64,000 nt of DNA from Apteryx mantelli (GCF_036417845.1 NC_089981.1:81571268-81635267), one strand, 5' to 3'. Positions 1 through 13,500 are shown, numbered from the stretch's first letter. Numbers and translations: made by a program. The notes: generated by a model not told the origin, from the sequence alone.

Positions 1-3000
1 ATAAGGGAACTCACCAAATAAATTTATTATGCTCTAAGTCATGCATTTTAACCCAGCTTGACTTCTTGAGCACTTCATCTCGCTCAGTGAACAAACACCA
101 CTCATCAAGACCACAGCCAGGTTTCAGGGTTGGCAAAGGAATAATATGCTATAATTCTTCTTACACACATGACTGCATCAGACAATTACAATTGTCTCTT
201 CCGTTATAAAATACATGAACCTAAGAATAAGCACGCTATGATCTATTGATGACAAATGAAGCTAAAATAAAGCTTCACTAGATTTGACACATTGTGAAGT
301 AATTCCTGGAATGAGATATACTTAATCCTTTATCAAAACTACTGTTAATTGTCCTACTTTATGCTAAAACTTTGCAGTAGACATTCCTGAGAATCCAACA
401 GTAGTTCCGCTTCCAGAAAAAAAATAGAATGAGCAAACACCAAAGTGTGCAAAGGGTAGATGTGGATTTTGGCCTCCAAACTGTGGTATCCAGATGTTGG
501 TAAAATAACATGATTTTAAATTCAGTGCACGCCTTCTTTGTCAAGGTACAACCTTTCAGAAAGAAGCACTGGAACAGTTCCACCAAGCACACGTACTACA
601 TATGGTACCCACATTCAGTTAATTGCATAGCTTGGTGGAAAAACCTTGTTAATGTTATGCAGTTTACAGAAAGTATCTACGTTTATCAGTGGAACAATAT
701 TTTGTAAAACACACTTGCCTGATTAGACATGTCTTCCCTTTTAGAGACGAAAGAAAGCTCCAGATGACAAATTTTGTCCACTATCAATCAATCATGCAGC
801 AATCAAAAACAAGCATTCAGAAGAATGGAGATGAAAGAATCAGAAATTAGCAAGAGAGCATCATAAAAGATGGGATATGCAAGGGTTTTACTTTTTATTT
901 ACAGCAAATATATTACAGTAAAAAAGCTTAACATGGCTCATATTATGGTTGGGTAAGGACAATACATATGCTTACATCAAACAGGTTTAATTTCCTTGGC
1001 ACTAACTGAACAAAATGCATGAATTCAACACAAAAATAAGAAACAGAACATTTATTAGGCAAATTCTACACTAACTGTATACATCTGTGACCAGAGTTTC
1101 AATGCAATCCAAAGAGAATACAAACAAGCCATCAGGATGGCAAGAACTTTTTAGACGAACATGTTTAACCCTCAAGACAGGGCTGTCTGGCACCATTTAA
1201 GAGCTGCTGTACTGAACACATTGATTTTAAAGAAATGTCATAGATGATTAAGACACTGAAAATGCACTCACCACAGTGAAGAATCCCATTATTTTCATTA
1301 TTTCTTTCATATTTTATTTCCACAACAGAAGAGTGTTAAAAGGCTGCAATGGCAGACAAGCTGGATGCAACAGCTGGAGGGTTTTGCCTGTCAAACAAAG
1401 TGACTTGCAGCAAGAGACATGCTTTATGCAGGAAAACCTATGATATACAGCTTTTGTGGGTTCTGGTAAGAAGATCTAAGAACAACAAATGTTGAAGCCT
1501 TCTAATCTCTCTTCATTATAATCAGAATCCTGAAAAAAGCAGGGTCCAAATTACTCCAAGTGAATTTAGGCTCACTTACAAAAAACAAAATTGTCCAGAT
1601 ACATCAACAGTAGTAAATAGAGTTAATGCGGTGTTAATCTTTTTACATTTTAATGATTAGCTATAAAAACAGAAACTAGCATGTTCTAATCTGTTTACAT
1701 TTCCTGAGCTTAGTTAAATCAAGGAGGAATGAACTTTATAAAAATCCCAGTAAGTCACCAATAAATTAAAAATGTACGTAACCACTACAGTTTGAGAATC
1801 CTTACAATGCTCAGAGTGAAATCGCCTTATCTGATACCATGGCCTTTTCCTTCAGGGCCCCTGTACAGAAACCCACGCCATTAAATTCACCGGCAGTACT
1901 GAGATGCTATGGAATTGCGGATCTTTTTGTGCTCTCCAAGTGCCCTTCTAGCAGACTATGCGATAGCCTTTTCTAACCGAATCACACGAGAGCATTCAAA
2001 ACCTGCAAGTTTTTACCCTGTCCTCAACAGAGAAGCATCCTCGACTTCCAGTGCAGGAAACAGTGTTCCCAGAAGCTGAATGTGTTACTGAAATTCAAGT
2101 TTACTAGCAGTAGGTATTTAAGGGGACTCTCAGCTCTCGCGCATAATGTCACTACGTTGGCAGCAGGCTTGGTATTCTGTTGGGGGAACAAACCAATGCA
2201 AATCTACACAGAAAACTGCAGGAAAGACCCTTAGCAATAAAGAACTCATCTTAGCGGCTTCCTTAAGAGCCAACATTATGCATTTGAGAAAAGCACTCAA
2301 CCTACATGAGTCATAAGCATGTTTATTTATGCATGTTTATTTCCTGCATAGAGCATAATGTGTACCTTGGAATAAAACCCAAGCTTTGAGAATATCCTGA
2401 GAGCACGGGTATTTGTAATAGTGCTATTGGCAGATTGCTTCAAACCAAATGCAGACACTCAGCTGTCCCAAAGACTTGCAGACCATGCATTTTGATAATA
2501 AAAAGCCATTTTTTCTAATTGTCTGCTTATAGCATGATTTTGAATTCATGGTGTAGATAAAAGAGAGGTAGAAAGATTTATCTCCTCAATGTAATTTTCC
2601 ATGCAGCATTTATAAAGTATCAGGAAAAAATCTATAGCTTTTTGGTGAAAATGCCAGCTTTCCCCCTAAGAATTATATGGAGTCGCCTCTAAGATCTACA
2701 AATTAAATAACTGAAATCTGGTTCAGAAGAGCTTTACTTTCCATTAGCCTCACCACACCATTTTTGTTACCAAGTTCCGGTGTTAACAGAGCCACTGCAG
2801 AAATATTCCTATCCAGGGCTCAGAAATATCTAGCAAATACAACCTAGCGACAGACTACATTTACCAGCCAAATAATACCAAATCTGTTCCTAAAAAAAGC
2901 GCTCACTCTTGCTCTACTTACACATCCCCTCTTACGCATGCTTCCGAGAGGGTCAGAAGAGGTATGGAAGGTTGTATGCCCCTTCCCCTCTTTGGCGACT

Positions 3001-4434
3001 GCTACAGGTACGAGTACTCTCCGTTCCTACCTCTGTCGCTCCAGCTGGCAGCAGTCAGGACATTTTCCCAAATCAGCTTCTACTCCTCCCTGAAGGAACC
3101 GCCACTATCCACCCTCCATGGGGCCAGGGGGCAATGAATGGTGCTTTTTTGATGAGTGCTCCTCAAAAAGGGTAGGAAGGACGAGCCAGCCAGGAAAAAG
3201 AGCTTAACAGAAGCCACATCAGTAAGATAAACATCCATTTTTTTCCTGGTGTAAGATAAGTCTACAACACAGTACAGCTTTCTTGATTTCGCTAGTCAAG
3301 GGAGGGAGACGAAAACACCTTAGCTCCTGCAGTTGCAGCCGTCAAGACCTCGATCCAACGTGTACTGCACTTTTCACTGAATGGAGAGCCTTGGGCCCTA
3401 GCAGTGGCAGGGAAAGGCAGGTCAGAGGCAACAGAGTGGGATCCGGCAATACAGCTCCATCTGTGATCCCCGGTCCTCCAGCACTGCAAAGGCTGGCTTC
3501 TGGATGAGAAGCAGCAGCCTGTTGACATTTAGGGGCTCACAAGGCTGCAGTTCTAGCATTATACAAGTAACAGCGGTTATTCAAAGGGGGGATTTAAGCC
3601 ATGAAAGTCAGGCTGCTGTATGGTGACCTTTAATTTACCCACAGAAAGTTAAATAAATTACATTAAATTAAATTCAGCCAAAGCAGATGCTAGCTTATTT
3701 ATTAAAAAGCTCCGTTTTTTCTTTCTTTCGAAAGGCAGCTCTTGGGAGCAGGCCTGCACTCTTAAGTCAGTCGAACAAGAGCAGGTCAATAGGGATAGTC
3801 AGAGTCACTCTCCTGAAGCAATACCAGCCCCTACAACACATAGCTGTCCCTAGGGACACCCAGGAAAGCCACGTGACCAAGGCATTATCTATCTCCTGCT
3901 TTCCCTGTATGCTTCTTGCCTCTCCCAGACTTTCTCCCTCTTTCCATTAGAATAGCACCCGACTCACAGCAGAAGACAACTCCAGTGGCAACATTGCCTT
4001 CTGTTGTAATACCTTCTAAGAAATCTGTGAATTGATTAATATAAAGAAGTATTTACTTCATTTCAGAGGAACAGATACTGCCCTACAAATATATAATTTG
4101 TCATTAATTTTGATAGGCTTGGGTAAGGAAGCTTGTATACAGTAACAAGGTCATGTCTACAATAAAAGTTGGAAATATTTTCTTTTCAGTTGTAGCATTG
4201 TAAGCAAATTAATTCAAGTGTACTCAAATAATCAACAGGGGGGCTTCTCTTTTTCACCTGTCCTTCTATACGCTCCCTTTCAACAGCACACCTAAAGCAG
4301 AGTCAGATAAATACGGGATGTGTTGCTTCCAGCTGCACATGCTTTATACACAGTCTATTTTCTTTTGTTCTCTGGAAATGTTCCTCTCATTAGTTCCATC
4401 CTCAAAACATGATCCACTGAACTAAAAAAAAAAA
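1..4434. other. Region downstream of BRF1, no gene recognised
   Basis: AT-rich sequence beyond the proximal BRF1 poly(A) site. Open frames are short (under 90 codons), lack family resemblance and have no convincing splice sites. It may hold a long alternative BRF1 3' UTR ending near 894. By mammalian gene order NUDT14 could be expected on this side, but I see no Nudix-box coding sequence. A locally GC-richer part around 2930-3520 has no recognisable content. Confidence 0.6.
894..899 (-). terminator. Possible distal poly(A) signal
   Basis: AATAAA on the minus strand within ctgtaaataaaaagtaaaac, a context that resembles vertebrate 3' ends. If used by BRF1 it would give a 3' UTR of about 3.7 kb. 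It could equally belong to another transcript or be a chance hexamer. Downstream sequence is only moderately U-rich. No transcript evidence is available. Confidence 0.25.
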
Positions 4435-4639
4435 AATTCAAGTACAAACCCAAACTTTATTGCTGGGTTATGGGTCAATGTAAACTAACCAGAGTCGATG
4501 CCAGACTAAAATTCGCTTTACAAAAGTAAGGATTGTTCTACTACATTTGCTGACCAAAGACAGCTTCTTTCACCATTCATACAGCTTGAAGATCTGCTGG
4601 GAACAAGACACAGCCCACGTCCTTTGGAAGTAAATGGGA
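4435..4639 (-). other. BRF1: BRF1 3' untranslated region (proximal form)
   Basis: About 200 bases from the TAG stop to the proximal poly(A) site. No conserved protein or obvious structural RNA element was seen. The boundary is inferred from the AATAAA at 4461-4456 and the T-rich region beyond it, so the cleavage position is approximate. Confidence 0.65.
4456..4461 (-). terminator. BRF1: Proximal poly(A) signal of BRF1
   Basis: AATAAA on the minus strand (TTTATT on the plus strand), about 180 bases after the BRF1 stop. It is followed on the minus strand by a G/T-rich stretch (gtttgggtttgt) and then a run of 13 T at about 4437-4425. This arrangement of hexamer, cleavage zone and G/U- then U-rich downstream element is that of a functional vertebrate polyadenylation site. 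Confidence 0.7.
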
Positions 4640-4677
4640 CTAGTAGCCATCATCATCCTCCAGATCACAGCCATAAT
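4640..4677 (-). CDS. BRF1: BRF1 terminal coding exon and stop codon
   Basis: Last coding segment, 38 nt. Two bases finish the Asp codon, then YGCDLEDDDGY and the stop TAG at 4642-4640. The end Asp-Tyr-Gly-Cys-Asp with acidic residues and a terminal Gly-Tyr is the characteristic C terminus of vertebrate BRF1. The acceptor is a T/G-rich tract ending gtgtttcag (AG at 4679-4678). The 3' untranslated sequence continues to lower coordinates, with a canonical poly(A) signal about 180 bases after the stop. This exon is far too short for ORF prediction and was found by following the reading frame from the preceding exon. Confidence 0.94.
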
Positions 4678-6906
4678 CTGAAACACACAAAGACAAATGC
4701 ATATAAAAATGCAAATATTCTTGGGTAGATGAAAGATACAATGAAAATATTATTACTTTTGTGTTGTTTCCCTGCTGTGTAACTAGATGGTAAGTTTAGA
4801 TTTTAGCAAGCAATAAGAAAACATGTATTTTCTTACGGCTAAAGACAAAGTTCTCACATGCGCTTTCCTTAATGAAATAAAATTACTTGTAAGCACGTAT
4901 GTTTAAATACAGTCGACCCTCGCTCAAGGATATTTGGCACATGGATATGTGAAATACTCAGTTTAATTTAGAGGTTAAGGTGATCAAGCCTGATTGTCAA
5001 AAGTAATTTGGAACATGGTGGCTGATAAGGAGCAGCATACATTTACAAGTAGGCATGATTCTTACTAGACACGAACATCAAGAAAAAAGCTAGCTTGTTT
5101 ATATCACTCATGGATTTATAAGCTGAAACGGCAAAAGCTCAGAGGTAGCGTTCCCATCAGTGTCAAAAGATTCCCAAGAAGTCTTGCAGTGAATTGTGAC
5201 CAATACAACTGATTCAGATCTCCCATACCTACTTCTAGAGGAACAACTTAAAATTTTGCCCAGGCATTACCCAGGGTTTTTTTTCCTAAAATGATGCTGA
5301 TTGCAAAGACTGTGTTGTGTGTGTGTCAGAGAGAAGACGTGTCTGCGCGTTTCTAATGCATCGATTTCTTTTTTATGTAGTTCCTGAATGAAGCTGACAC
5401 AGATCTTTTCTGTTGCAAAGTGGAACCTAAGGATAACAATAACAAATGACCATTCAGTAAAGTTAATCTTTATATTCCAAATTCAATGTAGTGCAACATT
5501 TAATCCAAAGACTCAAACAAATGCTTTGCAGCAGAATCAAGTGTAATCTAAAGTAATTTGCGCAGAATGGGTGAAGCTCACCATCTTTAATTCCTGCAGT
5601 TATTCCAGACAGACAGGTCTAAAATCCATGAACAAAGCAGTTAGAAAACAGTTAGTTGTTTGGCTGAACAGCTTTGCACACCTGCATTTGAATTCTGGGA
5701 ACACTCCCTTCCTTTTTATTTTTTTTAAACTCTGATTTTTCAGCTGTTGTCCAGACCAGACAGGGAGTAGTGGAATGTTCTCAGAATGGTTTAAAAACAG
5801 TAACATTTACAAAGAAAAAAAGCTCAGTGACCTTTATTCTATTTTTGTGGGGGGGGCTATTAATAAACACAGACCCACCCTCCCCCGCATGGGTGCACTT
5901 TCTTGGGAACATTATTCTAATAATACATGCAGGCAACAAAGTGTTTTTCCTACAGTTCAGCAATTATTTTCCAGTGGAGAAATCAATTTAAGAGCAACAC
6001 ACATTTTTATGAAATGTATACATATTATCCACAAAAGCTAAGTTAAGAGTACTGGAAAGATTTCTGCAGTAAATACCATTCCAGTAGGAAACTTATTGCC
6101 ATTTTGCTTTTCCACAATCCAGAATTAGCAGCTCTCATTTTAAAAATATTTCTGTATATTTTCAAAGCTTAACTTCTAAGGGGAAGTTTTTAATAAAGGA
6201 TAAACGTAGATGTGTCCAGCTAGGAAAAAAAAACACAGCAGAGAGGATACTGCCTTTTCCTGCCAGCACAGAAACCTAACTAAATGTGTGGCTTTGCTGG
6301 GTAACCCAAAGAAATTAACACACATCTGTGTACCATACAGCACACCATACGTTATCAGTGTATTTGGTGAAGAACTCATTCCTCCTAACATTTACCCCAC
6401 AAATGGAGTGTGCTCATTCATTTTGTTCTGAGCTGCACAGCCAGGTCCATAAGGCTCATGCACGAACTGGACAGAGCTGAAGCCGAAACTGGGGAGCCAG
6501 GCAGGAGCAGGGCGGGCTGAATCATGAGGCAAAGAGCCCCAAGCACTGCTCACGGAGCGGTTACTGTCCCGCTAATTCCCTTCAGTAGATCCGCACTAAT
6601 GAACGTAATTCTGAATAAGGCATAACATCAATTTATTCTTGAGAAGCCCTTTTAGCCTAAAGCTAGAACTGCAAAATGTTCTTAGGGGGAGTCTCTAAGA
6701 AGGTCCATGCCGCGGGCAAAGGGTGACCTCAGTTTTCCCACAGGAGCAAGCAATGCTGCAAAAGCAGCAGGAACTCTGGATGGGGTGAACTGCTAACAGG
6801 CAGGGACAAGCAGGGGAATCCTGTCAGTCCCAAGCCCTGCAACAACAAAGTCCACAGCACCAGTAAAGAAATAGCAGGCAACAATTTAGACAACATCCCC
6901 ACTTAC
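4678..6906 (-). other. BRF1: BRF1 last intron (2.2 kb)
   Basis: GT-AG intron in phase 1 between the acidic-tail exon and the terminal exon. It contains a G-run at 5850-5857 and AT-rich unique sequence, and nothing else I can identify. Confidence 0.85.
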
Positions 6907-7075
6907 CATTTCCTCCCATTAATTGCAATGCGCTCATGCAGTGATCATCATCTTCTTCTATTTCTTCCTCTTCCACCTCCTCATCAGGGTTATAAGCTAC
7001 TGGGCCACTCTCCACTAGCACAGCTGCCGGTTTTTCTAAGTCAGAGACTTCTGCTTGTGCATTCGGAAAGGTCAC
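6907..7075 (-). CDS. BRF1: BRF1 exon: acidic C-terminal region
   Basis: Exon of 169 nt, 56 codons plus the first base of an Asp codon. It begins [20 protein letters not shown], then carries [13 protein letters not shown], an almost uninterrupted Glu/Asp run, and the conserved [11 protein letters not shown]. The SGPVAYNP...acidic...SALQLMG order is typical of the BRF1 C terminus. The acceptor is ctctcttttttgaag (AG at 7077-7076); the donor is AATG|gtaagt (GT at 6906-6905). The split codon joins to the last exon as Asp. The acidic tail probably forms contacts within TFIIIB or with polymerase; that role is inferred from family knowledge and is not seen here. Confidence 0.95.
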
Positions 7076-10000
7076 CTTCAAAAAAGAGAGGGGACAGTAG
7101 AGTAGCCCTTCCTTATATGCAACATTTGTAGAAAAATGTTAGTAGCTTCCAAATGGCAGGGACAGGACAGCTGGAAGCCCACATCCAATCCTAGAGGCTT
7201 AGTTATTCTAGGAAACATTTGAGATGCTCAGTGAAATGTTGCCTGAATGAAAGTCAGGGATAAATATCCACAGGCTTCACGTATTTCAGAGCCAGGTGGC
7301 TGAAATATCCAGAGACAGTGCCAGTAGAACAGGATCCTCCTGCAAGCACAAGGTAAGGCTAAACTGGGAGTGAAGGTTCCTCAGCAGAGCTCTGTGGGAA
7401 ATCTTACAACCTTTTCCTCATTGTGTTTGACTCTTACAAGGCCTACCACATAATAACAATGCTATCGACACTTTAATGATAGCAAAAATGTGCTCTTCAC
7501 ATCAGAGGAAACCCAACATGTATTAGTTTTGGCAGCTATGGTTGGATTTATTTGGAGGCAGAATGAGCTGTGGAACAAACAGCACTCTTTAGACAGTACT
7601 TAATATTTTGGTAGAACACGAGGCTGATAATACACACCAGCACCTACAACATCATCTATATAATTCATCAGAATAATCATTTCCAAGCACTAGCTTGGGA
7701 ATCAATCACTGCTGGGACACATTCCATACGTCCATCTACCCATATGCTCCAAGGCTAGGCATGTCCTTGAATGCTTGCTACCTTAGGGCCTGAGTGCTTA
7801 AGCTTGTAAGCTTGACCTTACAGAAGGGTCAAGAGCTCAGGAGCTGCCTTCAAACATAGAGCAGCAGTGCAAGCTGTGAGGAGAGGAGTGAGCAGATATG
7901 GAGGGAAGGGGACGGCTGGACAGGGTCTACTAGGCAGAAAAGTCTCAGCTGGAAAGACTTCCTGGAGGACAGAAGTCCAAGCACCGGGGCAGTGTGAGAG
8001 GAGGAAATGAGGGAGTATCTGCAAAGGTGGAAGAGAGGGAGGAAGAGAGACAGGCATAGCAGGTAAGGAGAGAAAGGCAAACACAGCAAGGAGACAGAGA
8101 TGAACTTGAAAGTGCAAGGCAATCCTGCGTCCAGTTCACTGACTGAGCTAAGGGGAATGTGGCAACCAGAAGAAGCCAGCCCTGGCTCCCGAAGCAATGT
8201 TGTCTGCTCCAGCGTGACCCAGGGTACAAAAAGGACTCAGAGCTGGCACCCAGGAGCCCTTATTTCCATGGCATGCTCAATGTAGGCAACTACCTCCCTT
8301 TCACATTCAGGGAAGAAACATCACAGGAGCTTTGCTGTCTTCACCAGCTGTATAATAAGGTACTTTTCACCTCAATTTTGTACTTGGACTATTTCAGTTT
8401 TATGCACTAAAGCCTGCGGCCCAAAAAGGACATCCCATGAGCAGGAATTTGGAGAAGATTAAAGATTAATCATTAACGCTGCTTCGTCACATAAGCAATT
8501 TTGAGAATTGAGAACGCTTGTAACATTACCTGTCACTAGTCATCAGTTATCAGCACTGACTCATCATCTCTCATACTAGGAGAGATTGAAAAAACTGGGA
8601 TTGTTTACTTGGGAAGGACAGTGGTAGGGGTTTCATAATAATGAATGGTCTAAAGGAGACCAGGAAAGTCTACATTCTCTGTTCCCCAACACAAGAAAAA
8701 TCATTACTGCTTTAGGGTTTAAACCCTACTTTAACTACAGAGATTGTAGGCCTGCTGCATTTTCTTCATTTCTGTCGGCAACAAGTTCTGATTTGGTGTT
8801 GTAATTCCTACCTTATTTATTCGCGATGCAGTAACTCCCAGAATCCCTGCAATTATAGACACTTTAGAGACACTGTAAGAGAAAGTCCCTAAACCAGAAA
8901 GCTGATAGTCTAATTATTCAAACATCAAAGCTGTTTTCAAACTTGTCAGATACTATGTGCCAGTCAACCTAAAGAAACTGCCTGAGACTTTCAAAGTCAC
9001 CTAAGGGTTTGCTCCAATAGCTCATTAATAGGGCAAAAGACACCCATTAATTTTAACAGAAAATCAAGTATTTAGGTATTCAGATCACTCAGAGACAGGT
9101 TTTCATCTCTTTTTTTTATGTTGAAATTAATCATATTATTTAGAGGAACTTCCCTACAGTTTATTATATATTTCCTACCATTGCTTTGCCTCCAGAGTGA
9201 TCAAATTGAGTCCACCTAGGTTTTAGGTATAGCAGAAATAGACACAAGTTTGAGAAGAATCAGCATCAGCAAATATATCAATTTTTATGCTTAAAGTATC
9301 CATCTGCTCTGAAAAAGTGGGTGAATATAAAGGAGCTAAGATTGAGTCATTATTTTTTAAAATTGCACCATGCTAATTAAAATATGACCTTCATCTAATT
9401 ATCATGTCCACTTCCAGACTGCTATAGTTCTATAAATGTGCAGGGTTTTCTAATGAGCACAGCATAAGAAGTGAAAATGTATTTCCCCAGGCAGGATATC
9501 AAACTGTTTCTGGAAATCAATGGGTTTTAGTCATTTTAAAATAAGGCTGTCAAACAATGCCTTTAAACAGAATTTCCTGAATTTACTTCCAGACAACTTG
9601 GACTTCAGTTTGGCATATATCTTTATGTAAGCATAGATGATTGCGAAAGCATGTTAAACTATCAATCAAAGTTAACTAGTACACTTTCAAAAGGGTGTCA
9701 GTGTCACACATTCATGTGAAAAACAGGAATGGCAGATTCCTTTGGTATATTAGCAACAGTTTTGAGATACACAGTAGACAGTTATTTTATCATATGCAAA
9801 ATGCATATGTCTATTTTGTACAGTGTGAATATAATAGTGAGGAAAAGCAGTTATTGCTGTGACTCTGCTAATAATCATGATCCCTCCAGCAGAAAATACA
9901 CATGCGCAAAGCTACCCAAGGAAGGCTTATGATGGTGGACACACTTTCTAGCACTAACTTTTCTGTGGCGCTACTGTATTTTCAAACCAAATTCAAAAAG

Positions 10001-10512
10001 AGCAAGTCTTTAGGGCAAGCTGTCACTTTGTGTTTCCCCACCACTTTCCTGAAGCAGTCCCCAGGAGCAGAGCACTTTCCTGAGTCACCACTTGCTCCCC
10101 AGAAGCAGCATTTTGCATCGTCCCCCTTCTCTGGGGGGACAGGTCGGCTGCTGAGAAACACACACAAGCTCTGCTTCTCCTATTCCTCCTACCCACTTGT
10201 TTGATATGTTCTAGATGCTTGCATTTTTTTTTTCTCTTTTTCTGCCTAAACAGTGATTCTTGCTAGATACGCTGAACAAGAGGCTGTGCTAAGGTTACTG
10301 ATGGATTAATGCAAGGGCAAACCTTGATTAAAGAACAGGTAACCTCAGCTTTGCAGTGTTCACAGTAACCAGCTCCTGGTCTGCTCACTGACACAAGTTT
10401 CTCATTTCTTTTGAATGGAAATCACCACATAACCACGGCCAGGCTGAGAAAGGCTTGTGGGAATTTCCAAACTCTAACTGTTGCCCTGGGGGAGGTGCTA
10501 GACCTTACATAC
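7076..10512 (-). other. BRF1: BRF1 penultimate intron (3.4 kb)
   Basis: GT-AG intron in phase 0 between the 52-nt exon and the acidic-tail exon. It contains a purine-rich plus-strand tract around 7860-8105, which produces overlapping minus-strand open frames of 94-115 codons that look like composition effects, and an old CR1-like fragment near 8575-8705. Confidence 0.85.
8575..8705 (+). mobile_element. Old CR1-like LINE fragment
   Basis: The order gagattgaaaaaactgggat, tgtttacttgggaagga, tttcataataatgaatggtc and then ccccaacacaagaaa follows the CR1-type pattern found across sauropsids, in which 'ctgggactgtt...' and 'ataaaatcatgactgg' are followed by 'cataacacaagaa'. It is strongly diverged, so it is an ancient insertion. 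The match is from memory of the consensus and was not computed. Confidence 0.55.
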
Positions 10513-10564
10513 CTCTTCAGTAGCAGCCTTTTTAGCTAGTTGCGTAGAAATCAAGGGTCTTAAT
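10513..10564 (-). CDS. BRF1: BRF1 small exon after the giant intron
   Basis: A 52-nt exon standing 35.7 kb from the preceding exon. Its first base A completes the Arg codon (AG|A), then 17 codons read LRPLISTQLAKKAATEE. With the upstream end ...SVGK this gives GKRLRPLISTQLAKK, matching the post-linker segment of vertebrate BRF1. The acceptor is excellent, a long pyrimidine tract ending tctttccag (AG at 10566-10565). The donor is GAAGAG|gtatgt (GT at 10512-10511). It ends on a complete codon. It is too short to stand out as an open reading frame, so it was identified by homology, splice sites and phase. Confidence 0.9.
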
Positions 10565-13500
10565 CTGGAAAGAAGAAAAGAAGAAATGGTGAACATCAAA
10601 AATGTTATACCACGCACAAAAAAGTTTGACACTGAGAATCACTCAGACTCCAAACAATGAAAGCATTTTGCTAGTGTTATCATGCTGTGCACTTGTTTTT
10701 TTAAAGATATAAAATAAGGTCAACAGAGGAGAGCCACATACTCCACGATAATTAAAATGCATATGCCTTGTAAGCATCTGCTCCAGTTTGGGATAGTAAG
10801 AAAACCTGCCAGTCAGTAAGTACAGTAGCAAAACCTCAACTCAGACTGCAGCCTCAGCTCATCCCCAAGGTCCTGTGCAACTCATGATTTTGTCACATAC
10901 TACAAGGGCCAAAAGACTCAAGCTAGTGGTGAAGAGAAGCAAGCACGCCCCACAGCAGTGCTTCATCCCTCTCTCTGTTGCATGGTGAGAGGCTGCCTTC
11001 CCAACCCGGCTGCCCTGTACACGGGCTGCAGGCCGGCAAGAGCGGCCACAGCATTTCCGAGCCGAAGGGAACCCGTGTTCACAAGCTGCCCGCCAGAAAG
11101 CGGGATTAGGCACGTGACGGGGCAGTCAGGCTTTGGGCACAGCAGCTGGTTTTTCAGAGCAACACAGACAGCAGACACCGCGAACAAGCCACATTTGCTT
11201 TGTAATTACACCAGTGTTGCTCTGCAATGACTTCCCTTTATTTTAATGATATATGCAGGATACAAGTAAGATTATATACATAGGGTATTATAATCATCAC
11301 AGAGTAAATTCTAATCTCAAGCTACAGAAAATATTATCGAAAACAAGAGGACCCAAGATACCTTGAAAGAGAAATGACAGAAATCGAACATTTTTAAAAA
11401 TTCTGCATCAGATACAAAGACTTGCATTTTTGGAGAGAAAAGATGGATCTCTGTTATTATATATTAGGCATTAAGGACCATTCATTTCTGAAAAACATTT
11501 TATAGCCTGCTGTATCCTTACTGCTAGGAAGGCTGTTCTTAATCCACCTATTTAGTGTTGCTTTCTGGTTTCTCCTCCTCATCCAGATGTATCTAGTTAT
11601 GAAAAGGATGACTTGTTTTCTACTGAAATTCTGCTCAGACAGCTCCTCAAGTATGTCTTTTAACTAAGTCTAGGCAAACAACTTAATGAATACCAATTTA
11701 CATCTCCAGAGATATACTTTCTTTCATGATAAGCAGTCTCTTTCCTCTCATTTTTCTATTAGTCATTCCTTCCCCATTAGCACGCAGATACTAGTTGTTT
11801 TCCTATTTATTTATTTATTTCAAATAATCAGCAATAGAAAACAAAACCCCAGAGAATGAGGAGGGGAGATCTTAGATCATTAACTCTGATGGAGAAGACA
11901 GTATTAAAATTCAAGATACTGGCTAAGCTCCAAATATGTTCTGAAAATCATCATTTCTGGAATGCTTTGTAAGACCTCAAAGGCATTTCAGCAATCAAAC
12001 TAGTCCAAGGTGACTGTTTACAGTAGATCTAAACAAAAAGATGTTACAGGAACGCTTCAGGAGCTCTACTGCTGAATGATCTGGAACACATTATTCTGCT
12101 ACCGACAATACTTGTCACATTGCATGATTATCAAAAATTTCAAGAAAGAGATACTCTTGACCCACATGAATTATCTATTACTTACAACTCCTGGTGGACT
12201 TTTGGGCTTAGAGAAAATGTATTTGAAGGCAGACACACTTCCACCTAGGCTTTTGGTCTTCTCTTTTCCCTGTCTAACCTGAGTTATAGAGCTTTCCTAA
12301 AATTTGAGACTACCTGCATTATACTGTCAATCACCGTTTGCCAAGTCGCCTTGTTTGGATGCTTACAAAAATGAGAATGCAGCAATGTCAAAAGGTTATG
12401 AAGCTGAAGGATGCTAATTATGAAACAGGTTTTATTGCATTGACATGACTGAAAAATCAACAGGGGTAAGAAATGAAGGACCTTTATTTTAAAACAGTGG
12501 TAGTGATTATTGCAATTAGCATTGTACCAAAGATAGTACCTATTGCCTCACGCTGCTGGCAGACATCAGACCTCCTGAGAGCACCCTGAAATCTTTCCTC
12601 CCCCCAGTTAGAATCAAGCTGTTGAGTAAGACTCACAAGGTAATCAGAAACTGCTGACATGTCTTTCAGAGCAAATTATACATGTGCTCACACAGTGAAG
12701 AAAACAATCACAGCTACAGGAAGCAAAGAGTAAACATTCCAGTTTCATTTTAATTAAAATGGTCCCCTAATGAAAATAAAAAGATTCACGCTTATGAAAA
12801 GCCTATTTGTAAACTTTAATGCTAAATCCAAGAGCCACTCTATACCATTTTTCAGCACCGAGCAACTTTCACACCGATACTGAAATTAAAGCTGTATTTC
12901 TAGTCTACGTTAATTGTTCACAAACCATACTTTTTCACTTCATTACTTGAAATACAGTGCTGCCATTCAGTTTGCATAATATTGTTTCTCTTTCAGCATA
13001 ATATCTCATGCATTCAAAGACACTGGGCCGGATTCTCCTTTTGCTCCTGCCAGGCTGGCACCCGTTGCACTGCAGTGCCTCCGGAAGGGTTTACTCGCAA
13101 TGTAGACAGAACAGTCCAGCTTACTGCACCTAATTAATGTGTGCTACCAACAAACACGAGCAATGAAAGATGAAAAAACTTAAAACCATCACAAAGATAG
13201 AAACGAAACTTATTTTCCCCCTAAAATAATGCCTTTGATCAAAATTAAAAAAAAAAAAACCAGGTGATTTCTCTCCCTTGGCTGATCACATCACCGTGTC
13301 CATGGAAAACCCTATTATTACTGTACAAAATGATTGAGGAAGGTTTTATAGTGGGGCTTCGGTTTTGTTTTGTTTCTTAAATGCCCTGATGCCCTGACCT
13401 CCTTAAACCGGAGCAGCTGCTGCCACACCAGCCATATGGGACATTAAATTACTGGCTGCCACGGCTACAGCTTCTGCTGTCTGACTGCAGCAGAGAGGGT

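Noticed and set aside
1..4434. Expected neighbour gene such as NUDT14 by mammalian order
   Set aside because: I looked for a Nudix-box-like coding stretch and spliced frames and found none. Synteny alone does not justify a call.
13021..13110. ggccggattctccttttgct, reminiscent of ancient amniote 'gggccagattct' repeats
   Set aside because: Similarity stops after a few bases and no inverted repeat or element boundary can be drawn.
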